Assembly (NCBI GenBank): GCA_903970445.1
Contig: CAJCIP010000017.1
Span: 28,951 to 92,950, forward strand
DNA: 64,000 nucleotides
Reading direction: 5' to 3'
Source: Verrucomicrobia bacterium Tous-C9LFEB
GTDB lineage: Bacteria; Acidobacteriota; Terriglobia; Terriglobales; Acidobacteriaceae
The translations under genes were made by a program, and so were the position numbers. The notes beneath the pieces were generated by a model. It was given only the letters and a program-made list of their open reading frames with translations. It did no database searches and was not told the DNA's origin. This document shows positions 18,918-28,193 of this stretch, in pieces (the stretch's first letter is position 1; each line of letters opens with the position of its first letter).

Positions 18918-21900
18918 ATGTGGATTGTTAGGCTGGCGCTGCGGCGTCCCTACACCTTCGTCGTGTTGTCGATGCTCATTGCGCTGCTGGGCATCGGGTC
19001 TGCGATTGAAACGCCGAAAGACATCTTCCCCTACATCAACATTCCAGTCATCACGATTGTGTGGACGTACAGCGGGCTAACGCCGTCGGAGATGGAAGGG
19101 CGCGTCGTCACAGTTTGCGAGCGCGCGCTCACCACCACCGTCAACGACATGGAACACACTGAGAGCGAGAGCTATCAGGGTATCGCCGTCATCAAGGTAT
19201 TTTTCCAGCCGCAGGTGCAGATTGCGGTGGCTCAGGCACAGGTGACCTCGATTGTGCAGACGATTCTGCGCGTGCTTCCTCCGGGAAGCTTTCCGCCATT
19301 CATCATCAAATATGACGCGTCTTCTGTTCCAATTTTGCAGTTGGCGCTCAGCGGGCAAGGCCTGAGTGAAGCCGATCTTTACGACGATGGCCTGCAGTTC
19401 ATCCGCCCTCGTCTGGCAAACGTGAAGGGCGCCAGCGTTCCGCTGCCGCTCGGCGGCAAAGTGAAGCAGGTGATGGTCGATACCGACCCGAACCTGATGT
19501 ACGCACACCACCTCTCTGCGAGCGACGTCTCGACAGCGTTCAACCAGCAAAACCTTATTCTGCCTGCCGGAACGGCGCGCATGGGTGACAGAGAGTTCAT
19601 TGTCAGAACGAATTCCAGCCCCCTGGATCTTGCGTCTCTGAACGACCTACCGATACGAGCCGCAAACGGCGCCGTCGTGTACGTGAAGGACGTTGCGTCT
19701 GTGCACATGGGCTACGCTGTGCAGACAAACATCGTCCGTGAGGACGGCAAGCGCGCTGCCCTTCTGACGATCCTGAAAAACGGCCAGACTTCTACGCTCG
19801 ACATTGTTTCCGACACGAAGAAAATGATCCCGCGGCTTTCCGCCGGACTCGGAACACTGAAGATCACGCCGCTGTTCGATCAGTCGCTCTTTGTGCGCGC
19901 ATCGATCAACGAGGTGGTACGTGAAGCATCGATCGCCGCAGCGCTGACGGGGCTCATGATTCTGCTGTTCCTCGGATCGTGGCGCTCAACGATCATTGTC
20001 TGTATATCCATTCCGCTTTCCATCGCCACTTCGCTCATCATTTTGACGGCGCTAGGCGAAACCATCAACGTGATGACCCTTGGAGGCATGGCGCTCGCTG
20101 TCGGCATCCTTGTAGATGACGCTACCGTAGAGATTGAGAACACGCACCGCAACATGGCGGAAGGCTTGCCGCTGACGCGAGCCATTCTGCATTCCGCGCA
20201 GCAGGTAGCGGCTCCTGCGTTCGTGTCCACGCTTTCGATCTGTATCGTCTTTACGCCGGTCGTGCTGCTTACCGGTGCGGCGAAGTTCCTGTTCACCCCG
20301 CTGGCGATGGCCGTGGCTTTCGCGATGATGGCGAGCTACTTTCTCTCGCGCACACTGTTACCGACGATGATGCACTTCATGCTTGGTTCAGAGATCGGGC
20401 TTTACCAGGATCCATCTGCTGCAGAGCGAGAAGAGGAGCACAACTTCGTGTGGCGCTGGCACTCGAAGTTCGACCGGCAGTTCGAGAAGATGCAGCACCG
20501 CTACAAGAGCGCCCTGAACTGGTGTTTGGAGAGCGCGGGGATCACCGTTGCGCTTTTCGCTCTGCTCGTGATCATTTCCCTGCCTGTGGCGTTTCTGATT
20601 GGGCGAGACTTCTTCCCCTATGTTGACTCCGGGCAGATGAAGCTGCATGTCAACCCGCCGCAGGGCATGCGCATCGAGGACTCCGAACAGTATTTTGCTG
20701 CTGTGGAGAAAGAAATTCGCCGCGTGATTCCGCCCGAGCGCGTGCAGCTGATTCTCGACAACATTGGCCTGCCAGGCAGCGGTATCAATCTCGCCTTCGG
20801 CAACAACACCACCATTTCAAATTCCGATGGCGACATTCAGATTGCGTTGAAGCCCGGCCCGAAAGATACGCAGAAATACACACGCCTGCTTCGCGATGAT
20901 CTTCACGACAAGTTCCCGGATGCAGAGTTCTTCTTCGCACCCGCGAACATCACCAACCAGATTCTCGACTTTGGCCTGCCTGCGCCCATTGATCTGCAGG
21001 TAACTGGCCACGGTAAGGACAATTACGGCATTGCCAAGAAGCTCGCCAAGCAAATCTCTGAGATTCCCGGTGCCGTCGATGTGCACATTCATCAGCAGGT
21101 GCAATATCCAACCATGCAGGTCAACGTCGATCGCACAAAGGCAGCGCAGATCGGCTTGACGCAGAGCAATGTGTCGCAGTCGATGCTGGTATCACTCTCG
21201 GGCACAGGCCAGACGGCACCGAACGAATGGCTGAACCCCGCCACAGGCGTTAATTACCAGATCGTCACGCAGACGCCGCAGTACCGCATTGATTCGCCGC
21301 AGGAACTCGCGCGCACACCCATCACCAGTCCGGCGGGCAATGCATCGCAGTTGCTTGGCAACGTGGCTGACTTCCGCCGCGATCAGTCTGCCATCATCGT
21401 GGACCACTACAACATTCAGCCAGTGTTCGATATCTACGCGGACGTCGATCGCCGCGATCTCGGTGGTGTCGCTTCGCAGATCGACAAGATCATGGCCGAC
21501 ACGGAGAAGACTCTGCCCAAGACCACGACGCTGGCGCTTCGCGGCGAAGTGCAAACGATGAACGATTCATTCACGCGTTTGGGCATCGGCATCATCTTCG
21601 CCATAGCGCTTGTGTATCTGCTGATGGCGGTAAACTTCCAAAGCTGGCTCGACCCGCTCATCATCCTGATGGCCATTCCGTGCGCTTTCTCGGGCATTCT
21701 CTGGATGCTCTTCCTCACGCACACCACATTCAGCGTGCCGTCGCTGATGGGCGCAATCATGACCATCGGCGTGGCGACGGCAAACTCGATTCTGCTGGTG
21801 GTGTTCGCGAACGATGAGCGACTCGCAGGCAAAGACCGCGTGGAAGCTGCGCTCAATGCAGGCCACACACGTCTGCGTCCGGTGCTGATGACCGCCCTTG

Positions 21901-22187
21901 CGATGATCATCGGTATGCTGCCGATGGCGCTGGCGTTTGGCGAAGGCGGCGAGCAGAACGCTCCGCTCGGCCGGGCCGTGATCGGCGGCCTGCTGTTTGC
22001 CACGGTGGGCACGCTGTTCCTCGTGCCTACGATTTACTCGCTGCTGAAGAAAAACGCTCCCGTTGACTTCAGCGAGCGCATCAACAAGGAAGCGAACGAA
22101 GGCGCGTCGATCAAAGAGCAGCGCAGGCTTGGAACCTATAACCCCGATGAAGGCCCGGAAATCAACGGCCAGGAGCAGCCCGCGTAA
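18918..22187 (+). CDS. RND-superfamily efflux permease
   Basis: 1089 residues, the normal length for an AcrB-like inner-membrane pump with 12 membrane helices and two large periplasmic loops. TM4 keeps the proton-relay acids (GILVDDATVEIEN) and TM11 keeps the Arg of HTRLRPVLMT. TM10, however, reads GVATANSILLV, so the Lys that AcrB has here is Ala955. The first helix PYTFVVLSMLIALLGIG and GDIQIALKPG are typical. It expels substrates in complex with the adaptor and TolC partner encoded next; substrate unknown. Its stop overlaps the adaptor start by one base (TAATG). Confidence 0.93.
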   Translation: MWIVRLALRRPYTFVVLSMLIALLGIGSAIETPKDIFPYINIPVITIVWTYSGLTPSEMEGRVVTVCERALTTTVNDMEHTESESYQGIAVIKVFFQPQVQIAVAQAQVTSIVQTILRVLPPGSFPPFIIKYDASSVPILQLALSGQGLSEADLYDDGLQFIRPRLANVKGASVPLPLGGKVKQVMVDTDPNLMYAHHLSASDVSTAFNQQNLILPAGTARMGDREFIVRTNSSPLDLASLNDLPIRAANGAVVYVKDVASVHMGYAVQTNIVREDGKRAALLTILKNGQTSTLDIVSDTKKMIPRLSAGLGTLKITPLFDQSLFVRASINEVVREASIAAALTGLMILLFLGSWRSTIIVCISIPLSIATSLIILTALGETINVMTLGGMALAVGILVDDATVEIENTHRNMAEGLPLTRAILHSAQQVAAPAFVSTLSICIVFTPVVLLTGAAKFLFTPLAMAVAFAMMASYFLSRTLLPTMMHFMLGSEIGLYQDPSAAEREEEHNFVWRWHSKFDRQFEKMQHRYKSALNWCLESAGITVALFALLVIISLPVAFLIGRDFFPYVDSGQMKLHVNPPQGMRIEDSEQYFAAVEKEIRRVIPPERVQLILDNIGLPGSGINLAFGNNTTISNSDGDIQIALKPGPKDTQKYTRLLRDDLHDKFPDAEFFFAPANITNQILDFGLPAPIDLQVTGHGKDNYGIAKKLAKQISEIPGAVDVHIHQQVQYPTMQVNVDRTKAAQIGLTQSNVSQSMLVSLSGTGQTAPNEWLNPATGVNYQIVTQTPQYRIDSPQELARTPITSPAGNASQLLGNVADFRRDQSAIIVDHYNIQPVFDIYADVDRRDLGGVASQIDKIMADTEKTLPKTTTLALRGEVQTMNDSFTRLGIGIIFAIALVYLLMAVNFQSWLDPLIILMAIPCAFSGILWMLFLTHTTFSVPSLMGAIMTIGVATANSILLVVFANDERLAGKDRVEAALNAGHTRLRPVLMTALAMIIGMLPMALAFGEGGEQNAPLGRAVIGGLLFATVGTLFLVPTIYSLLKKNAPVDFSERINKEANEGASIKEQRRLGTYNPDEGPEINGQEQPA

Positions 22188-24067
22188 TGGCGAATGATCC
22201 AAACGACCCGCAGAACCCGAGCGCTCACTTCAGTAACCGTCCTCATCGTGACGGTTCTGCACACGTCGAGAATCGCACGGACCACCAGCTTCCCTGGCCG
22301 GATGAGACTGACCCGGCACGGCTAGGCGAAGGCATCGGCCAAGCTGCGCCACGCGAAGGACGAGAGCTCGGCGGAAGCTTCGAGCACGCGAACGAGGCAT
22401 CGCAGTTTGACCTTGGCCGTACGTTCGCGAATCCGAACTATGCCGATGAGAAGACACTCGGCAACTCGTTCGCCGATCCGAACTCGCTCGACGATGGGCG
22501 TATTGGCAAGAGCTTTGAGGAGACTAATTTTAGCGGTAAGAAAGAGAAGCCGCCGCTGAAGGAACGCGTGCATGCGCCAAAGAACCGCAAGCCGCTGTAC
22601 TGGATTTTGGCCGGCATCTTGATCTTCGTCGTTGCCGCGTTGCTGTTCGGTTACATCATGCGGCGCGCCGACAATGATGCAACGGAAAAGTCGGCAAAGC
22701 AGGAGAAGAACGAAAAGCCACTGATCGATGTGGCAAAGGTGCAGCGCGCGAAGAACGGTGCCGGGCTTACTGTTCCAGGCACAACGATTCCGCTCACGGA
22801 AGCTTATGTGTATGCGCGCGCAAACGGATATCTCAAAACCAGGTACGTCGACATCGGCGATCACGTCCACAAGGGTCAACTGCTTGCGGTGATCGATGCA
22901 CCCGATCTGGATGCGCAGGTGGACCAGGCGCGGGAGCAGCTCCGCCAGGCACAATCGCAGCTTGATTTGCAGAGGTCGCAGCTCGCGCTGAACACAGTGA
23001 CTGTTGAGCGCTATCGCGTGCTGGTCGCGAAAGGCGTGTTCTCCCGGCAGCAGGGCGACCAGGAAGAAGCCAACTATGCTTCACAGGTGGCACAAGTGGC
23101 AGCCGCCCAGCGCAATGTGCAAGCCTTCAAGGCGAACCTTGACCGCGCGATTGCACTGCAGAGCTATGAATATGTTCGAGCCCCCTTCACCGGCGTAGTC
23201 ACAGAACGCAACGTCGACATTGGCGCGTTAATTTCGGCAAGCGGCACCAGTTCCGGAGCCATGAACTCACCGCCGCCGCAGGGGCAAACGTCCAGTGCGG
23301 GTGGCACATCGCAGGCCGCACAGTCCAACACCGGTGGCACGTCGTCGAGCCCAAGCTCCGCAGCTACCTCCGCCCAGACGCCGGGCCAGGGTGGGCCGTT
23401 GTTCGCGCTCGCGCAGATTGAGCGGCTTCGCATTCTGGTTTCCGTGCCGGAGGGCTATGCTCCGGTCATTCACACAGGTGTTCATGCGCAGTTGGCGTTC
23501 CAGGAGTTCGCCGGTGTGCCATTCGACGGCGATGTGACGCGCACAGCCAGCTCTGTGGACCCGAATACGCGCACGATGCTCACCGAGCTTCAGGTCGACA
23601 ACTCGCAAGGCAAGCTGGTGCCCGGGATGTACACCGTGGCGACGTTCCCACCAGCTCCTGGTGGCGAAGCTCCTCTGCTGGTGACGGGCGACGCCATCGC
23701 GATTCGGCATGACACCTCCATGGTCGCCATCGTGACGAATGGCAAAGTTCGCATGGTTCCGGTGGTGATCGGGCGCGACTTCGGTACAGCAGTTGAGATC
23801 CTGAATGGTGTGAAGGAAGGCGACCTCGTTGTGACCAATGTCACGGATGATGTGGTCGACGGTGCTGAAGTCCGGCTGCACAACACACCTTCGCCCGAGC
23901 AAACGCCGACACAGCCGCCGGCACAGAACACGCCTCCAGGTGGCTCTTCGCAGTATGGCGACCAGAGCATTACGGACCGCAACCTGAATGGTCAGCAGGG
24001 CAAACAGAACGAGAGGGGCAACGGCAAGGGCGCGCCTAAGCCGTCGGACTCGGGGAGCAAGCAGTGA
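22187..24067 (+). CDS. RND periplasmic adaptor with repeat-bearing cytosolic tail
   Basis: 626 residues, well above the usual 350-420. Residues 1-136 are a polar tail predicted to lie in the cytosol, with five exact 15-residue repeats at 46-120 (LGxSFxxxN). One membrane helix follows (about 137-158). Then comes the adaptor: lipoyl half with GYLKTRYVDIGDHVHKGQ, an alpha-helical hairpin (about 245-320) and KGxF/VRAPFTGVVTERNVDIG. A Gly/Ser/Pro/Gln-rich insert (about 352-403) interrupts the passage to the beta-barrel domain, and the tail is Gln/Pro/Gly-rich. It is anchored by the helix rather than a lipid. It links the permease and the TolC partner. Confidence 0.92.
   Translation: MANDPNDPQNPSAHFSNRPHRDGSAHVENRTDHQLPWPDETDPARLGEGIGQAAPREGRELGGSFEHANEASQFDLGRTFANPNYADEKTLGNSFADPNSLDDGRIGKSFEETNFSGKKEKPPLKERVHAPKNRKPLYWILAGILIFVVAALLFGYIMRRADNDATEKSAKQEKNEKPLIDVAKVQRAKNGAGLTVPGTTIPLTEAYVYARANGYLKTRYVDIGDHVHKGQLLAVIDAPDLDAQVDQAREQLRQAQSQLDLQRSQLALNTVTVERYRVLVAKGVFSRQQGDQEEANYASQVAQVAAAQRNVQAFKANLDRAIALQSYEYVRAPFTGVVTERNVDIGALISASGTSSGAMNSPPPQGQTSSAGGTSQAAQSNTGGTSSSPSSAATSAQTPGQGGPLFALAQIERLRILVSVPEGYAPVIHTGVHAQLAFQEFAGVPFDGDVTRTASSVDPNTRTMLTELQVDNSQGKLVPGMYTVATFPPAPGGEAPLLVTGDAIAIRHDTSMVAIVTNGKVRMVPVVIGRDFGTAVEILNGVKEGDLVVTNVTDDVVDGAEVRLHNTPSPEQTPTQPPAQNTPPGGSSQYGDQSITDRNLNGQQGKQNERGNGKGAPKPSDSGSKQ
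22322..22546 (+). repeat. Five 45-bp in-frame repeats in the adaptor gene
   Basis: The encoded units are LGEGIGQAAPREGRE, LGGSFEHANEASQFD, LGRTFANPNYADEKT, LGNSFADPNSLDDGR and IGKSFEETNFSGKKE, each exactly 15 residues with no gaps. Fixed positions are Leu/Ile1, Gly2, Phe5 (not in the first) and Asn9 (last four). The DNA units have diverged, so conservation is at protein level. Confidence 0.85.
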
Positions 24068-26283
24068 TGCGCGCCAGTCGCTTGTATTGCGGTGCGATTC
24101 TTAGCGGATTGTTAGCGCTGGGCTTTGCTGCCTTCGCGCAGCAAGACTCCCCTGCACCCGCTCCGCAGCAGAATGCGCCGCAACCGCCCGCGCCGTTACC
24201 GCCAGATCCGCTACAGCCGCAGCAGGTCACGACACCAACAACGCCGCAGTCCACGGAGCACCTACGCTCCGGGCAGTTGCAGAAGACCTATCAGCCTGAC
24301 CAGACGCGTGGCAACGTGACTGTTCCCGACGCGCCTGCTGTCGGAACGATTGCGGGTCAGGTCGCTACCCCCCCACCGGATGCAGCGCTTGCACGCACGG
24401 CAAACAACACCACCCAACCCACGCGCGAGTTCAACGCGAACCTCTCGCCTCACTTCCTGGGATTTCTTGGGCCGTACCGCAGGCCGACTGTGCCGCCGCT
24501 GTTTCCCGGCAGTTCCACGCGGCTGCAATCGCTGATTCGCGGCAACAAGCTTTACATCACGCTGAACGACGCAATCGCACTTGCGCTTGAAAATAACCTC
24601 GATGTAGAAGTGCAGCGCTACAACCTGGTGCTCGCGCACACCGATGAGGTGCGTGCGAAGGGGGGCGGAACGCTGCGCGGCATCGATTACGGCATCGAGC
24701 TTCCGCCAAACGGCGTCGGTGGTCCCGGCTCTCCGCTGCTGAATGCGGCTACAACAACCACCAATCCAACCACGCCGACGGTGACCGATCTCACCTCGCT
24801 CAACTCGACGCAGCAAACGCAGCAGTCGCTGTCGGAGTTGGCGGCTGGATTTCAGTACGCACCGGGGCCGAACATTCCACTGTTCGATCCACAACTCATC
24901 GGCGAAGCGGGCTACTTCCGCCGCTCCAACACGCAGAGCCTTACCAGCACCACTGACACAACGGGTACCGGCGCGGACAGCGCGCTTTCCAGTCAGCCAC
25001 AGCCGCTTACGTACACAGAGCTAAATCTTGCTTACTTGCAGGGCTTTTCGCCGGGCACGCAATTGGAAGCCACGGTGAACAACGATTCTCAGGTGCTGTA
25101 CGCCGCGAATTCACAGGTCGACCCATTTCACTCTCCGAGCACCTCAGTCACGTTGACGCAACCTCTGCTGCGTGGCCGTGGGACCGAGGTCAACCTGCGC
25201 TATCTGCACATCGCGCGCCTCGACAATAAGATTTCGCGCCTCTTGTTCGAGCAGCAGGTGCTGGAGACCATTTATGGCACATCGCGCTTGTACTTCGATC
25301 TCGTGTCGCTCGGTGAGAACGTTCTGGTGAAGCAGGAAGCACTGAAGGCCGCGACCAAGTTGCGCGACGACGATCTCGAACAGGAGAAGCTTGGGACATT
25401 GGCGCCGATCGACCTCACCCGTGCCGAGGCGCTGCGCAGTTCTAGCGAGTTCGATCTGATTCAAGCGCAAGGTTTGTACCGGCAGCAGGAAGTGATCGTG
25501 AAGACGCAGCTTCTGCGCACCGCATCGCGCGTGTTCACAAGTCAGTTTGACGAGATTGTTCCGACCGACCGCATCATCGTGCCGGATGCGTTTCCGCAGC
25601 TCGATGTGCCTGCACTCATTACCGACGCTCTGGCGAGGAGACCCGATCTGGCGCAGGCGGATTTGCAGGTGAAGGCCGGCGAAATCAGCGCGAAGTCGAG
25701 CCGCAACGCCGCGCTGCCACAATTGAATGCCTACGCGAACGTGGAGGTCCGCGGTGCGACGGAGCAAGCGTACGAGACACTGGGCTCGCCCGGAACCAGC
25801 GCACCAACGCTGCCGCAAAACTTCGCACTTGGCGGTCTACGCACGTCCACCATTTACCAGGGCGGAATCCAGCTCACCCTGCCATTGCGCAATCGCGTTG
25901 CTGAGTCCGACGCGGCACGCGATGCCGTGCAGCTTCGCCAGGTGCAGGCGCGCACCGAGAAGCTTTCACAGGATGTGCGGCAGGACGTTGAAACAGCCGT
26001 GGTCGCGCTCGAAACCGCCGAGTCTGCCTACCGTGCGGCCGCCAAGAGCCGCGACTACCAGCAGCAATTGCTCGACGCAGAGCGTGACAAGCTCTCGGTG
26101 GGCCAATCGACCGATCTGCTTGTGTTGCAGAACGAAGCTTACCTCGCGCAGGCGCGTTCCACCGAAGTGGCTGCGCGCAGCAACTGGAAGAAAGCTCAGA
26201 TTGAGCTGGACCGCGCGCTGGGTGATCTGCTCGAGAAGAACAACATCGAGCTGGATAACGCCATCAGCGGCAGGCTGCCGTAG
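24067..26283 (+). CDS. TolC-family outer-membrane efflux protein
   Basis: 738 residues from the ATG at 24067, which overlaps the adaptor stop as TGATG (a GTG one codon earlier is also possible). A signal peptide (about 1-24, GLLALGFAAFAQQ) is followed by a 60-residue Pro/Gln/Thr-rich segment. The body has the two OEP repeats: LYITLNDAIALALENNLDVEV at the start and RRPDLAQADLQVKAGEI in the second half, plus long heptad-rich helices near the C-terminus (AETAESAYRAAAK-like). It forms the outer-membrane channel of the tripartite pump encoded with it. It is longer than typical TolC because of inserts at about 200-310. Confidence 0.92.
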   Translation: MRASRLYCGAILSGLLALGFAAFAQQDSPAPAPQQNAPQPPAPLPPDPLQPQQVTTPTTPQSTEHLRSGQLQKTYQPDQTRGNVTVPDAPAVGTIAGQVATPPPDAALARTANNTTQPTREFNANLSPHFLGFLGPYRRPTVPPLFPGSSTRLQSLIRGNKLYITLNDAIALALENNLDVEVQRYNLVLAHTDEVRAKGGGTLRGIDYGIELPPNGVGGPGSPLLNAATTTTNPTTPTVTDLTSLNSTQQTQQSLSELAAGFQYAPGPNIPLFDPQLIGEAGYFRRSNTQSLTSTTDTTGTGADSALSSQPQPLTYTELNLAYLQGFSPGTQLEATVNNDSQVLYAANSQVDPFHSPSTSVTLTQPLLRGRGTEVNLRYLHIARLDNKISRLLFEQQVLETIYGTSRLYFDLVSLGENVLVKQEALKAATKLRDDDLEQEKLGTLAPIDLTRAEALRSSSEFDLIQAQGLYRQQEVIVKTQLLRTASRVFTSQFDEIVPTDRIIVPDAFPQLDVPALITDALARRPDLAQADLQVKAGEISAKSSRNAALPQLNAYANVEVRGATEQAYETLGSPGTSAPTLPQNFALGGLRTSTIYQGGIQLTLPLRNRVAESDAARDAVQLRQVQARTEKLSQDVRQDVETAVVALETAESAYRAAAKSRDYQQQLLDAERDKLSVGQSTDLLVLQNEAYLAQARSTEVAARSNWKKAQIELDRALGDLLEKNNIELDNAISGRLP

Positions 26284-26302
26284 GCGCGGGCATCACATAG
26301 CT

Positions 26303-27022
26303 GTGGCGTTTACCTTTCTCACCGCAGAGTGGCGCAAGCTCATCATGGCGCAGTACGAAGTTGCGCCCGAGATCTTGCTGCCCTACCTGCCGCGCGGGCT
26401 TGAGCTCGATCTGTATGAGGGTCGCTGCTTTGTTTCGCTGGTCGGCTTCCTCTTCGATCGAGTGCGTCTGCTAGGGCTGCCGATCCCTTGGCACACGCGC
26501 TTCGAAGAAATAAATCTGCGCTTTTATGTGCGCCGGCCAATGCCGGATGGAACGTCACGCCGCGGTGTCATCTTTATCAGCGAGATCGTTCCGAAGGCAG
26601 CAATCACCATCACGGCAAACATGCTGTATGGCGAAGCGTATTCGACCGCAAAGACACGCCATGCATGGATCACGGATGGTGGCGAGTTGAGCGTCAGTTA
26701 CGAATGGGCGCACAAGCAGCAGTGGCAATCCGTGCGTGTGTGCGCAGGCATGACGCCGCAGGAAATTTTCGCAGGCAGCATGGAAGAGTTCATCACAGAG
26801 CACTACTGGGGTTACACCAAGGGACGCAACGGCGGCGCTACGGAGTATGCGGTAGAGCACGCGCGCTGGAAGGTGTACCCGGTGGCTTCGGCAGAGGTGC
26901 ACGCGGACTTCGGCTCACTGTACGGAAGCCGCTTCGCTTCGCTCACGCAACGCCCCCCCGATCATGTTCTGCTGGCAGAAGGCGCGCCGGTTGCGATTCG
27001 CTGGGGCGGCACGGTGAAGTGA
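26303..27022 (+). CDS. DUF2071 (YqjF-like) protein
   Basis: 239 residues from GTG 26303 (AFTFLTAEWRKL). The same frame is open far upstream, but that part is the shadow of the tolC gene. Family features are FLTAEWRKLIM, LPYLPRGLELDLYEGR, VSLVGFLFDRVRLLGLPIP and INLRFYVRR. The family has an acetoacetate-decarboxylase-like fold; its role in bacteria is not established. The start is decided by family alignment; there is no clear Shine-Dalgarno, and ATG 26345 is the alternative. It begins 20 bp after tolC. Confidence 0.85.
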   Translation: MAFTFLTAEWRKLIMAQYEVAPEILLPYLPRGLELDLYEGRCFVSLVGFLFDRVRLLGLPIPWHTRFEEINLRFYVRRPMPDGTSRRGVIFISEIVPKAAITITANMLYGEAYSTAKTRHAWITDGGELSVSYEWAHKQQWQSVRVCAGMTPQEIFAGSMEEFITEHYWGYTKGRNGGATEYAVEHARWKVYPVASAEVHADFGSLYGSRFASLTQRPPDHVLLAEGAPVAIRWGGTVK

Positions 27023-27091
27023 CTCTCGCTCGCGCGACCGTAGCGCAGAATATGCGTCTAATGGACTGAGGTTTGAAGGTAGGAGCAAGCA

Positions 27092-27781
27092 ATGAGAACC
27101 ATCGACGCAACACAGGGTATTCAGATCGTTGACTCGCGCGAGTCCGCGAGTCTGCTGAGCAAGGTGCTTTGGATCACCACAGTAGGATTTCTGTTCACGG
27201 CACTCGGCGCGTACATGGCGCCCGCTCTGCTCGGCGGCATAAGCTACGGCTTCCTGATGCTCGTCACCTTCGGTCTGGTGTTTGCGGTGAACATGACGTC
27301 GCGCCGCTCACCCGGCCTGGCACTGGTTCTGTTCTATGGCCTGACGCTGCTGATGGGCGTCGAGATCGGTCCCCTGCTGAAGGCTTACCTGCATATGCCG
27401 AACGGCACGAACATGGTGTTTGAAGCTGCGTTGACAACCATGATGGGCATGGCCGCGATGGCGATGGTGGCACAAATTGCCCGCTTTGATTACCGTCGCG
27501 TCGGCAACTACGCGTTGGGCGCGCTGCTTGGCTTGATCGTGCTCGGACTGGTGTCGATGTTCGTGCACTTTTTGAGCCCTGGCATTTATGCATGGCTCAC
27601 GCTCGCCATCTTCAGCGTGCTGATGCTCGTGGACTTCATGCGTCTGCGCAACCAGGGCCGCATGTATGCACCCGTGCAGATGGCGCTTTCCATTTATCTC
27701 GACGCGCTGAATATCTTTCTTGCATTGCTGCAGATCTTTGGCAATGGCAGCGGTGGTCGTCGCGATCGCGGCTGGAGCTAG
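27092..27781 (+). CDS. Bax inhibitor-1/YccA-type membrane protein
   Basis: 229 residues with seven hydrophobic segments and short loops, the layout of the BI-1 (TMBIM) family. Recognisable positions are TTVGFLFTALGAYMAP, YGLTLLMGVEIGPLL and, near the C-terminus, YLDALNIFLALLQIFG with the conserved Asp. Members are inner-membrane proteins linked in some systems to calcium leak or membrane-protein quality control; the role here is not known. AGGAGCAAGCA precedes the ATG. Confidence 0.88.
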   Translation: MRTIDATQGIQIVDSRESASLLSKVLWITTVGFLFTALGAYMAPALLGGISYGFLMLVTFGLVFAVNMTSRRSPGLALVLFYGLTLLMGVEIGPLLKAYLHMPNGTNMVFEAALTTMMGMAAMAMVAQIARFDYRRVGNYALGALLGLIVLGLVSMFVHFLSPGIYAWLTLAIFSVLMLVDFMRLRNQGRMYAPVQMALSIYLDALNIFLALLQIFGNGSGGRRDRGWS

Positions 27782-27798
27782 TTCGCGTCCGCTTTTGT

Positions 27799-27820
27799 TG
27801 TCATTCCCGAAGGAATCTTC
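27799..27820 (+). repeat. GTCATTC-type interspersed repeat, copy 1
   Basis: TGTCATTCCCGAAGGAATC resembles the sequence at 30243-30281 read on the other strand (GTCATTC, then CGAAGAA). It lies just after the Bax-inhibitor-like gene and before the hairpin array. Confidence 0.4.
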
Positions 27821-27912
27821 TTTCTGCTCGCCGGTTGCAGCAAGCAAGCAATGGCTACAGCTCACACCAATTGCCTGATCTAGCGCGCGCGATTGCATTG
27901 ACCGCTCGACCT

Positions 27913-28098
27913 CTGACGGCCAAGGGCCTGATTCATTCCAGCCCAGCCCGCAAGGGCTGGGTATGTGGGCAGAATCAAAAGCGCTGACGGCGCGCCTCAT
28001 AGCTTGCTTGATGAACCGGGCTTTCCGCCCTGCCAAGTTTCTCGCCACCTGACCCAGCCCTGTCGGGCTGGGCTGTACTATTGCCGCGCCCTTGGCGC
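27913..28098. repeat. Array of consecutive GC-rich hairpins
   Basis: Perfect stems occur at 27942-27961 (CCCAGCCC/GGGCTGGG, loop GCAA), about 28017-28030 (GGGC/GCCC), 28053-28072 (the same CCCAGCCC/GGGCTGGG arms, loop TGTC) and 28086-28098 (GCGCC/GGCGC). A weaker GCGC pair lies near 27981-27994. The order stem, spacer, GC stem occurs twice in the same orientation, which suggests a duplicated REP-like unit. Confidence 0.65.
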
Positions 28099-28193
28099 GC
28101 TTAAATCCCCGCTTACTTCGTAGCAAATGCCTGTGAAAGATCCACGGCTTCGTCAGCAGAGGCGATGCCTCTCATTCCCGATAAACTACTACG

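Larger units (their letters stand above)
27782..28193. other. 412-bp gene-free stretch
   Basis: No coding frame with a recognisable product is present. It holds a GTCATTC-type repeat (27799-27820) and a cluster of GC-rich hairpins (27913-28098). The add promoter presumably lies at the right end, but no convincing -10/-35 pair is seen. Confidence 0.6.

Noticed and set aside
25727..26302. N-terminal part of a 431-codon frame leading into the DUF2071 gene
   Set aside because: These codons overlap tolC in another frame and read as Arg/Ser-rich nonsense; only the part from about 26303 is real.
28170..28185. Third GTCATTC-like repeat (CTCATTCCCGAT)
   Set aside because: Only 7-8 matching bases and no palindromic core; chance similarity is enough.
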